DNA of 64,000 bases, from positions 101,705,501 to 101,769,500 of the forward strand of contig CP136890.1 in the NCBI GenBank assembly GCA_034359265.1. The letters are read 5' to 3'. Numbering within the stretch: position 1 is the stretch's first letter; each line of letters opens with the position of its first letter. Source of the DNA: Canna indica (Eukaryota > Streptophyta > Magnoliopsida > Zingiberales > Cannaceae). This document shows positions 11,101-21,900 of this stretch, piece by piece. Position numbers and translations under genes: made by a program. The notes under the pieces were generated by a model. It saw only the letters and a list, made by a program, of their open reading frames with translations. It searched no databases and was not told the DNA's origin.

Positions 11101-13502
11101 CAAACAGAAGGCATATATCTTAACCTTTTTTCTAAACAAAAGAAACTTGTATTCAACTCAAGAGTGATGAAAAGGATACAAGTAAGGGGAGAGGTAGAGG
11201 AGAACAGTTATCAGAATCAAAATAAAATAAAATAACACCTGACCGGAATACCAACAGAACAGTCATCTTAACTTAGTGTATTCATTTCTGAATAGTTCCT
11301 TAAAAATAAAAAGGACAGAGTGAGACTTTATCTGATTTGCTTCAGTTAAAGATCAGAAGATGACTAAATTTAACATGATTAATACCTTAGCAATATCCTG
11401 CAACACCTTTATTATTCTCAGGGCTGTTGTTGAATCAAGACCAGATGTGGGTTCATCAAGAAACAACAAAGATGGATTAATTATGATCTCAATTCCGATG
11501 CACACCCTTTTCCTCTCACCACCTGAAACTCCTCTCACAAAAGCTCCTCCAATTATAGTATCTTGGCACCTGTCATGTTACCATATTTACAAACAAGAGT
11601 GATCAAAGGGGTGATTGCAAAAATCTACTAAATTTATAAATGACCCCATACACTTTTTTATGCACAAAGTTCCTCCCTACAAGAAAGGATTATGAGGCCG
11701 ATTGATTGCATATTGAAAAGAAAAATGCAAGGAAATTGCTGCAGAATAATATTTTCAGATATTTGTATATGCCAAGATTGATTTTTGTAATTACTTGTTA
11801 AAATAATATATAACCTTTATTTTCATAGGGTAAAGCCTGTAATTATGCATTGATGACCCTCCCTAGATACTGTATTGGTGGAAGCCTCTAGGATTGACCT
11901 TTATTTATTGATTAAATGTACAGTGCTTCATATAGTACAGAGATCTTGCTAATGCTGGGTAATAGTTTTGATTTTAAAGTTAGAAGAATTGAAAACTAAA
12001 AGATTAAAAGCTACCTCTCAAGCCCCAGCTCAGACACGACACTCATGGTCCTCTCTTCCTTCAGTTGTTTGCTCATTGTCCTTGGAAGTCTAAGGAGAGC
12101 AGCATATGTTAATGTTTCTTTGACAGTGAGATGTGGATATAGAATGTCATCTTGAGTCACGAATCCGATCCTGAAAATTAGCAGCAGTCCTATAATCGTT
12201 TATCCTCAATTCTATATTTTCACTTTCTTGTTTTTCAGTCTTATGAATTTCCTACTATGCCAGTCTAATGCAAATACTACATATCAATGAGGTATGAATG
12301 GCAATAGAATATGACATGTGAACATGCATTTTGAATTAAATCCTTTACCTCCTCTTTAGAGACTTGGTGTATGGCTCATCATTGTAAGTGATGGATCCTT
12401 TAATGATGTGACCAGTAATTCTTCCACCAAGAAGGCTAAGGAGTGTGGTTTTCCCACAGCCTGAAGGTCCCATCAGAGCCAAAAGTTCTCCAGGTTTTGC
12501 TGAAGCTGTGATTCCTTTGAGAATTTCTTTTCTATTGCTGGCTGTTATACCTTTGGTTGTTACACTGTAGCTAACATCTGCAAACTGCAAAATTGACAAA
12601 CGTTGATGAATCAGTTATATAAGACTTCTCATCAACAGTTCGTAAGGGCGAGTCTTGGTGTAATAAGTAAGATTGCTCCAATAGAACCTAATAGGCCAAT
12701 TCTCGAATCACAGAAGGATCCTTTAAGACATACATATTGCAAAGGATGATCTATTTTCTAGAATACAAGTAGGTCATCCTTCTTTCAATTTTTTTTTTCC
12801 CTTAACAAAGATTCAACAAATGCTAAAGTGTAACTCCAGCTGATGCTACCTTCAAATATATAGGCAAAGTCAGCTCTGACATCAAACTTTTCTTTGCTTG
12901 GCCAACCTCAAGATCAATTCCTGTAATGTAAACATTAGCTTTCAGAAACATCCAAATGATCGATGCCAACTTGCTCTTCTGATAAAAATTACTACAACCT
13001 TGTCAGTTAACAAACCCACAATGAAATTTTCATGAACGTAATGAGTTGGTCAAACACACATAAGAATTGTATGATCTATGTATATTTTATACAAGTTGTT
13101 TTTAGTAATTGTAATGATCATATATAGTAGTTGTTAGATGTTACCATTTTCATTGTCACCGAGATCCCTGTTATCAGAAACTATGTCTTCAGAAAGTGCA
13201 GTAAAGCCAGTGGAGTACAAGAAGTTCAAGCTTGAACTCGAGGCCCGCCTCAGGCTTGTTATCATGCCAACTTCTCCAGGATCCACCTTCATACGCCCAC
13301 TCCATATCTTCCTTGGGTGGTGGCCTCCCATCAATTTCTTCCCAAAGCTTGACCTTCTTGACAAGTTTGGACCACCACGAACATCTGCTGTGATTGTCAT
13401 AGTTTCAGCCGGAGTTATGGGGGTCAGAGTTTGCAATCTTGTTGCTGCCACATCCACTTCCTCTGAATTGAGTCTGGCAATTCCATTTGCTGATGAATCC
13501 AT
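8112..13502 (-). CDS. ABCG half-size transporter, ABCG22-like (copy A)
   Basis: Ten exons keep the frame and give 733 residues: 13145-13502, 12850-12920, 12349-12584, 12015-12170, 11386-11569, 10518-10826, 10087-10365, 8898-9182, 8693-8800, 8112-8327. The Ser-rich N-terminus with [10 protein letters not shown] and [14 protein letters not shown] blocks resembles Arabidopsis ABCG22. The nucleotide-binding domain shows Walker [10 protein letters not shown] (about 182-190), a Q-loop in IGFVTQDD, the signature VSGGE (288-292), Walker B LLFLDE (308-313) and the H-loop His in AIHQPSSRL (about 345). The C-terminal half holds the ABC2 membrane domain. The order NBD then TMD makes it a WBC-type half-transporter that must dimerise, probably in the plasma membrane. 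ABCG22 relatives act in stomatal or drought responses; the substrate here is unknown. The ATG at 13502 matches the start of copy B. No break was seen. Confidence 0.93.
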
Positions 13503-15240
13503 TTTGAGGCTGCTGGATTGTGCTGTTCTCACTTCTTGAGAAATGATAGGATTACAGTAAGCAGATCATGAAGTTAATTGCAAGCATTTATATACACCTT
13601 TTTAAATTTCTTTGGATAAATACCCATTTCAAGGAAAGATAAAAGTATTTATTTCCTGAAAAATCCATTTGTCCCTTGAATTGAGCTTGAACAATGAATC
13701 TCTTTTTTCTCAATCCTCTTGTGGTAGATAGCTCTAAAATAATTAGAACCTTGTTTACATATTGTTTATACAAAACTACTGGAATGGAAAACCTACTAAT
13801 GTAGTAGCCAAATAATGAGAGCATACTGAAATGAACCTCTAATCTGGAGGAAAGAAAAGAAAAGAAAATATAGCACAAAGCATTTTTTTTTAAAGCAAGC
13901 ACCTTGTGTCAGAGTGTGTTTACTACACAATGCTACAATGGAGATCCAAGAACATATCTCGGCGAGTCAAGCTAAAGAAACATCTTCTTGAAGAAGGGGA
14001 TGAGAATTGGGTGCCGGTGAGGAAGAAGCAGGCAATGGGAGGCATTCGGGTATATTGTCACTTTCTCGCCCCTTAAAATATGAAGGATGAAACTAGAGAT
14101 TGACAAATATGCTATTAGGACTAAATCATGGGGATTAAAATTAAAATTCTAATAAATTATGAAGACTACAAATATGATTTTTCTTTAAAAAACTATCCTA
14201 ATTTGAGACCTTCGGTATTTAGTATAATTTTCAAATTAAGATAATAATATGTGAGTCTTTTTAGTGCAAAAAATGACCAACCCGCAACCTCTCCATTTTA
14301 ATAGTCCCAAGTTCTTGCAGGTCACATGCAAAAAGAGAATTCTTGCTCCCCCCTCCACCCTAATATTTGTCCTTTTTGTTGATTGTATATAGGATAGTTT
14401 ACATAAAAGGGCCCATCGTTTCAATTTTTATCAATGTCATTTAGCATAATGATTCAAATTTTCAAAAAAAAAATGAAGTAAATCAAGGGAAAAAAAACTA
14501 CATCAAAACTTTTTAAAACGACAATGATAAAAATGTGATAAGCTCGCTATCAAACGTGTTTTTCTTGGCTATGACATTGAACAAAAAGACTATCGATGCT
14601 AATATGCTATGACCCCACACAAAAACGCCTATAATATCAAATAATTTATACGTTTCAGATATTAATTGTTCTAATATAGTAGTTAAAAATTTTGATATGT
14701 TAATTTTTTATCTTATAATATCAAATAATTTATACATTTCAAATATAACAAAAACATTAAAACATTAATATATTTAAATTATTTGTAATTAATATATTGA
14801 AACATATAATATAAATAGTATAATATATTTTAATTATATATTATGAAAAAATTTAAATTCCAAATTTTTTATAATTTCTTATTTGTATTATTTATTCTAT
14901 TTAATAGTCTAAGTATTTAAACTTTCATAATAATTCACATTGTAAAGCCATTTCATATAAGAATAGTTCAATACTAAAATATGTTCTTTTTATGAATAAG
15001 TATAATATTGGAAGTTATCTTATAGTTTAAAGAATTTTTTATTCATAAAAAAAGTTTGTGATATTCTAGATGTTTTTAAAATTATAATGGTTTATAAAAA
15101 TAGTTAATAATAATAATAATAATCCATGGAGATAATTACATTATGAGTCCAAAATCCAAATGAATAATTCTTTGAGCGAGTTAAAGCAAGCAAGTGGCGC
15201 AGTAACCGCAGTTTCCTTCTTTCCTGCTTCTTCCACTTCT
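13503..15240. other. Divergent intergenic region between ABCG copy A and the GH3 gene
   Basis: This holds the upstream region of ABCG copy A (minus) and of the GH3 gene (plus). Around 13920-13980 a block 'cacaatgcta...gatccaagaa' resembles one at 24366-24400 upstream of ABCG copy B. It may be shared leader or promoter sequence. From 14450 to 15130 the DNA is extremely AT-rich, with repeats of 'aaatataat'-like words and a short TAA microsatellite near 15104-15122. No gene is seen. Confidence 0.6.
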
Positions 15241-15248
15241 CTATAAAT
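15241..15248 (+). promoter_or_regulatory. TATA box of the GH3 gene
   Basis: CTATAAAT lies after a pyrimidine-rich stretch and about 60 bases before the proposed leader intron. The spacing suits a transcription start near 15275. Pattern-based call. Confidence 0.6.
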
Positions 15249-15303
15249 CTCCTTGCTATCCCCTCCCACTTCACCACAACACTCTCTGCTCTCTCAATTC
15301 TAG

Positions 15304-15411
15304 GTATGGCATGATTTATTTTCCTCCTTCACATATCCGTAGTTACATCTCCATATAATATTATTTTTGAGGGAAGAGCTACATTTTCATTCATACACAT
15401 ATTTCATGCAG
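15304..15411 (+). other. Probable 5-prime UTR intron of the GH3 gene
   Basis: A GTATGG donor and a TTTCATGCAG acceptor bound 108 bases of AT-rich DNA just upstream of the start codon, leaving a 17-base leader exon before ATG 15429. Leader introns are common in plant genes. This one is inferred from splice consensus only. Confidence 0.5.
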
Positions 15412-15428
15412 GATCGAACATTAATCAT

Positions 15429-17744
15429 ATGAGAAAGATGGAAGGGTTGGGGAAAGTTTTGCTTGTTTTATTGATATTAAGCTGCTATTGGGGAGCAGCA
15501 GAGGCAGCAGAGGCAGCAGAGTACTTAAAATACAAGGATCCCGACCAGCCACTGAATGCTCGAATCAACGATTTGCTCGGCCGCATGACACTCGCCGAGA
15601 AGATTGGCCAAATGTCTCAGATTGATAGATCGGTCGCAACACCGGACGTCTTGAGCAATTACTTCATAGGGAGTGTTCTGAGCGGAGGAGGAAGTGTTCC
15701 TGAACCTCGAGCTTCTGCTCAGCAATGGATGGAGATGGTCGACGGCATGCAAAAGGCTGCTCTTTCGACGCGTCTGGGAATCCCAATCATCTACGGCATT
15801 GATGCCGTCCACGGCCACAATAATGTCTATGGAGCCACCATTTTCCCCCATAATGTGGGACTCGGAGCTACCAGGCAAGACTTATTTATTAATAATTTAA
15901 GTGAAGCATTTCATCAAACACTTACATGGCATGCTCATGTGAAGCAGGGATCCAGCCCTTGTGAAGAAGATCGGCGCGGCCACTGCTTTAGAAATGAGAG
16001 CAACAGGAATTCCTTATGCATTCGCTCCATGCGTCGCGGTATATATGATGGATTGTTAGTGCTATGAGCATTCTTTTGTTCTTAGCAGAATTAATGAAGT
16101 TGTATGGTGGTCTTAATTAATGAACAGGTTTGCAGAGATCCAAGATGGGGTCGGTGTTACGAGAGCTACAGTGAAGACACCAAGCTTGTACAAGAAATGA
16201 CGTCGGAGATCGTCCCAGGCTTGCAAGGAGAAGTTACTCTGAAATCTCAAAAAGGGGTTCCTTTCGTTGCCGGAAAGTAAGAAAAGGACTTCATTTTAAT
16301 TATTCGACGGTAATTACTTAATTAATTAAATTGCGCATGCATGCAGGAGACACGTTGCTGCCTGCGCCAAGCATTACGTTGGAGACGGTGGCACAACCGA
16401 AGGAATCAATGAGAACAACACTGTCATCAGTCTTCATGGACTACTGAGCATCCACATGCCCCCTTACGACGATGCCATCATCCAAGGCGTCTCCACTGTC
16501 ATGGTTTCCTACTCGAGTTGGAATGGCGTCAAGATGCACGCGAACTATCAACTCATCACCCAGTTCCTCAAGCACACGCTCCGTTTCAGGGTACGTAAAT
16601 TGATTCTCTCATGCACGATACGCGTATTTGTTGGTATTTAATCGAGAGCTGTTGAATAACTCGCCAGGGATTCGTGATCTCGGATTGGGAAGGCATCGAC
16701 AGGATAACTTCTCCGCCGGATGCTAATTACACCTATTCAGTCCAAACTGGAATCCATGCCGGCATTGACATGGTAACTTTTGTTTTTTTCTTTCTGTTGT
16801 CTCTCCCAATTGTAATTTGATCGACATTTCCATGCACAGTGAGTTGAAGTTCATGTGTTTCGTTGCAGATCATGATTCCATTTGACTACAAAGGTTTCAC
16901 CGGCAACCTGACTTACCTGGTTGAGAACAATTTCATTCCCATGAGCAGAATTGATGATGCAGTGAGGAGAATTCTCCGCGTCAAGTTCATCGCGGGCCTC
17001 TTTGAGAATCCATTCGGTGACGCTTCTCTGGCAGATCAGCTTGGCAGCCAGGTACACCGGCAGCTCGCGAGGGAGGCAGTGAGGAAATCGCTTGTGCTCT
17101 TGAAGAATGGCAAGTCCGAGAATGAGCCGATCCTTCCTCTTCCCAAGAAGGCCGCCAAGATCCTCGTCGCCGGAAGCCATGCCGATAACTTGGGCTACCA
17201 ATGTGGAGGGTGGACTATTTCTTGGCAAGGCCTTTCTGGCAACAATCTCACCATCGGCACCACCATCCTCGAAGCGATTAGCTCGACGATCGATCCTACC
17301 ACCGAGCTCGTCTTCTCCCAGGAACCCGACGCAGACCTCGTCAAGGGCGGCAATTTCTCGTATGCGATCGTCTTTGTCGGAGAGCATCCGTATGCTGAAA
17401 CCCAAGGGGACAATCTCAACCTTACCATTCCGGCTCCCGGCCCCAGCGTGATTCAGAACGTGTGCAGCAACGTTAGATGCGTCGTGGTTCTGATCTCCGG
17501 TCGGCCGCTCGTCATCGAGCCGTACGTCGACGCGATCGACGGCCTCGTGGCGGCTTGGCTCCCCGGCACGGAAGGCCAAGGTGTGGCGGATGTGCTCTTT
17601 GGCGACTACGGCTTCTCCGGCAAGCTTTCTCGTACTTGGTTTAAATCTGTGGACCAGTTGCCTATGAATGTTGGGGATCCAGTATATGATCCTCTCTTCC
17701 CATATGGTTTTGGCCTGACCACAACGCCTGCTACCACAAATTAG
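15429..17744 (+). CDS. GH3 family beta-glucosidase / beta-glucan exohydrolase
   Basis: Six exons give an intact 636-residue protein: 15429-15874, 15948-16038, 16128-16276, 16347-16590, 16668-16772, 16869-17744. An N-terminal hydrophobic stretch ([16 protein letters not shown]) is a secretion signal. The protein matches plant apoplastic exohydrolases related to barley Exo[25 protein letters not shown] in the barrel domain, the nucleophile Asp in [13 protein letters not shown] (about D316), and the acid/base Glu in [16 protein letters not shown] (about E522). It should hydrolyse cell-wall beta-glucans or glucosides from non-reducing ends. The first coding intron (15875-15947) needs a GC donor (AG|GCAAGA). 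The other donors are GT. All catalytic residues are present. The gene lies between two ABCG paralogues transcribed the other way. Confidence 0.94.
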
Positions 17745-18978
17745 ATATCAGCTTCTTTAGCATCTAGTTGTTTTAGGACTCCATGAAAATAATTTTTTCT
17801 TTTCAGATAGCTTAGAAAGATGCTAGGGTTGTTTAGGATTTTATTTACTAGTTAGAATCAATTAATAATGATTGGTAGTTTCTCTGCAATATTGATTTTG
17901 ATATTGAAATGCTCTTGTGTCGTTAATTACTGCTACAACTCACACAACAGGACCGTAAGCTAATTCAATATTTTCATTGCTTCTATTGTGGTGACAATGC
18001 TTACACTTCCTAATATTGAGATGATTCCTCTATTGTTGCCTCACTAGATAGTCCTTCCTCTGCTATTAGGCCATGCTCACTTCTCATCTCCTCTTGTGAT
18101 TTAGAAGGTATTGTGATGAGGACAAATGCTTAGATCTCTTTGTCATCATGCTCGCCTACAATCCTTTAGAACTTTTACAATTTAATGTTCATGTTTTGGA
18201 ATGTACTACGCATCACTTTCTCCAAGGTTTACATCTTCCCCTTCTTTGTAAATGCCTCAGTACATGGTGACAACAATTCATTACAAGTTACAACTCTAAG
18301 AAGGAAAATTCTATGGATTTACTCAGAGTCTCAGAAAACTTAGACATGTTTAAAAGGAAGAGTGTGGACTAACTACTGAAAAGCTCTCCATGGAAAAAGT
18401 CACTTAAGGCTGAACTTGATAGGATTCTAGCTACACAAAGAAGTAATATACTAGAAGCAAGACACAAAACTTGATGGCTTAAATACAGTTATTTAATGAT
18501 ATCAGATTCCTGGTGGCAAGTGTGGAAACAACAAAAAGCAATGGAAAAGAGAGGCCCTAACTAAGAGACCACAAAAAATCCATGGTTAAACATCACATGC
18601 ATGAAATAATCAACTTGAAAAATTAATTACCCCAAGGAATAAACATAGAATAATGTAGGATCTCGAGGAACTTGAAAATATGCCAAAAGAGAGCACTTAC
18701 AATGACCAAAGAGAGTTAGAAGACAAAGTTGGAAGTGTTAAATTTGATTGGATGACCAACTTTTCCAAAACTTAAGAGGTAGGATAGAGACCAATCTATG
18801 TATTTATATTCTTAACACTCCCTCTCACTTGTGGGCGGTAAACTTGAGGAGACCCAAGCCCAACAAGTGGATGACTTAATTGAGGTGGGGTATATATATA
18901 TATATATATTTTAAAAATAGCGATGCTAGGAGGATTCGAACTTTAGAGAAATTTACTTATTAGACTTTTCTGTATATC
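17745..18978. other. Convergent intergenic region with repeat remnants
   Basis: This is the 3-prime flank of both the GH3 gene and ABCG copy B. The part at about 18760-18960, 'cttaacactccctctcactt' through 'aggaggattcgaac', resembles ends of decayed plant LTR elements. It contains a short TA microsatellite at about 18890-18910. No intact gene or definable element ends were seen. Confidence 0.5.
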
Positions 18979-21900
18979 TCAGTTTGACAGCTTCATTCGC
19001 CTCAGGAAAATGTAGGCCAGGAATCTGTAGGCAAACACCATGGCAAGCAGAGCTGTCACTTCCTTAACACCTTTGCCAAGGTCTGTGACATTTACAGATG
19101 ATGGTACGTCATCATACTGCACTTTTAGTAGGAGTCTGTAAGTGTGATAGTTGATGGATATGTAGCGGAGCCATGCAATGAATGCAGGAACTCTCTGCAA
19201 AATAATCAGGAACTAGTTATCAATATAGCCGTTTTTCCCAATACATACATGGAAATGCATGAATAGCATGGCCAATGTAAATTTGAAATGAATTCTGTTA
19301 TTCCATTTTTGCAAAGAATGTTCTGTAGAATCTTTTACTCATATTCTTATAACTGGATCATCTGATTAAGTGGCCTCTGATATGTAGTCTATACCTGCAC
19401 AAAGAATCCTCCAGCTAACATGAAGGTCATTACTATCACTGAGCCTAGAGTTGCTGCCTTCTTTATGTCCATCAGTGAAGCACCAATTGCCAACCCTAAT
19501 CCCTGCCATTTTTTTTTTCCAATATCAAGTTCATTTCTGCACAAGATCCATTCACAAATGATGCTTCGACAAGTGTGCAGGTTTTTATCTTTTACACTCA
19601 CCTGAGCAGCAATGATATCAAGAAACACTATGAGCATGGTGAGAAAGAAATGTTCAATAGTCTTTCTCAAACCTGCCATGAAGTAGACAATTAACAGAAA
19701 TATAATTGGCAGCGTGAGATGCAGTGGCAAATCGCTTGTCATCGTAGCCATGAAATATGAACTCAGCTTGTACATGTCAACTGCTCTTTCTTTGTTTAAC
19801 ATTGCTCTTTCTTGTGGGAACGTGAAGATTGCAGTGAAAACAGGGAAGAAACCCCAGAAGACAGAAATAAAGAACAGCAAACCAGCCTGCAGTATTCAGT
19901 TTCAAAAGGGAAGTTGTCATTTTTAAATTGGTATACCGAAATATAGGAAGTTCTTTTTCAGTTCAATATTTAACATATGTCCTATTACTTTGACTTCTCC
20001 AATTATCAGTTTACTTTTAGTATGGTCAGATGTCATTTTTCACTTGGTAGATTGAGGTATTGCCAATTCTTTTTCAGTTCATATTTTTTACATATGAGTT
20101 CTCTGATTAGCAGTTTATTATAATATACCTACCATCTGAAATTATAATACCACAGTTTAGTCCCATATCGGGAGTATATTGGATGTAGTGTTGGCTTATA
20201 AGGCTTGATGGGTGTGCTACCATCAATTTCAGCTTAAGTATTTTTAATTAGGCCAATAGGTTGGCCTATGAAGTTGATGAGTCAGTTATCCCATCAAGCG
20301 GGTCGTAAAAAATGGTATTAGAGCACGATCTAGTCATAGGCATGGTGAGGGAGCCTAAGTGAGAAAGGGTTGCCAAGGTGATGGGGTGGAGCCACTACTA
20401 GGCTAGGCCTCACATGCCGCCGACTTGGGTGTGATTCTAGGCCACGTGTTATACTCGAGTTGGATCTTGACGAGGACGTCAAGACATAAGTGGGGGAGAT
20501 TTTAATACCCCAGTTTAGTCCCACATCATGAGTATATTGGATGTAGTGTTGGCTTATAAGGCTTTATGGGTGTGCTACTATCAACTTCAGCTTAAACATT
20601 TTAATTAGGCCAATAGATTGGCCTATGAAGTTGATGGGTCAGTTATCCCATCAAGCGGGTTGTAACAAAAATTCCATTTATATTACTTGAGATCCACTAG
20701 CACATCATTATGGTGGACCCAACACATAAATTTTAGGAGGGCAGTTAAATAAGATGAGAGAGAGGAAATGTAAAATTAATACTAATTACTATGTTATTTC
20801 TACAAACTTAGGGTGGGTGGCTACCACCACTAGGTCCCTCCTGGTTCTGCCACTTTCTAGCAATCAAATTCTATTAATGCTATCAAAAGAAAAGAACCAA
20901 TTGTAATTTTGGTTTTTCTAGGATACTAATTGGAATTTTGATGATAAGAGATTTGCTTCAAGCACATATAACAAATGTGTTGCATTGAGAATCTATCATA
21001 CAAATTGAAAACACTTCCCTTACCTGATCTTTTTGTGATGTAGTTGAGTGCCACCAAAGTAAACCAAGGATCACCGCAATTGCAAGAACTTGTGTGACTC
21101 TCATCCAACTCAAATAATCATGTCTTCTTTCTTTTAATCCTCTCCAAAACAGAATTGAGTATTGTTGCCACCAGCTTGCTCCCCAGTCACATCTTGGTGA
21201 TGAAACTGTGACTTTCAAATCATCACTGATTGGTTTAGATGCCTTAAGTTTTTTCTTTTGCTTGTCAGCTGCATGAGTCTCGTAGGCCTCCATCAGGTAC
21301 TGTTTATTTTTTGTTGAAGTAGTCAGTAATTTATAAATTTCATCTAATCAAAACAATTTAGAGGAGATAAATTCATACTTCTTCCATGAGATAATGAAAA
21401 AGAATATGAAGTTGGATGCATGAAAAGTTATTTCTTTCAGTTTCTTAATGACTTTACCTCCTGCACATCTTCTGGACATGGCTTGACATTTCTTGTATTG
21501 CTTCCAAAATTCTCTGGCTGTACTTTATCCTCTAATTCTGATGGTGTTGTGACATCATTTATGTTTCCATTTGAAAGATCTAGCAGGAAATCTGCTGGGT
21601 TCATTGCAATGAGAGGAGAACATCCAATAGAAGAAAAGTAATCCATGGCTTCAGATGCTTTCCCATAGTAAAACAAACTACCCTTTCCAAGAAGGATTAG
21701 TTTGTCAAATCTGTGAAAGAGTCTGCTTGAAGGTTGATGAATTGTGGTCACCACGGTTTTTCCAAACTGCAGTATTTAGATTGTAAGATAAATTTCTCAC
21801 ATTCAACTTGTTGCTTATTTCTTAGTTGTCAGATTGAAATAGTTCTTACAGCATAAAGCATTAAAGCATGGTCTATCATGCACCATAAACCTTGTTTGCG

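Noticed and set aside
13588..13902. Minus-strand frame of 104 codons upstream of ABCG copy A
   Set aside because: It lies in the presumed leader or promoter, is AT-rich, and has no counterpart upstream of copy B.
17107..17579. Antisense frames of up to 242 codons over the last GH3 exon
   Set aside because: The plus-strand GH3 frame explains the region fully. The antisense frames carry no known motif.
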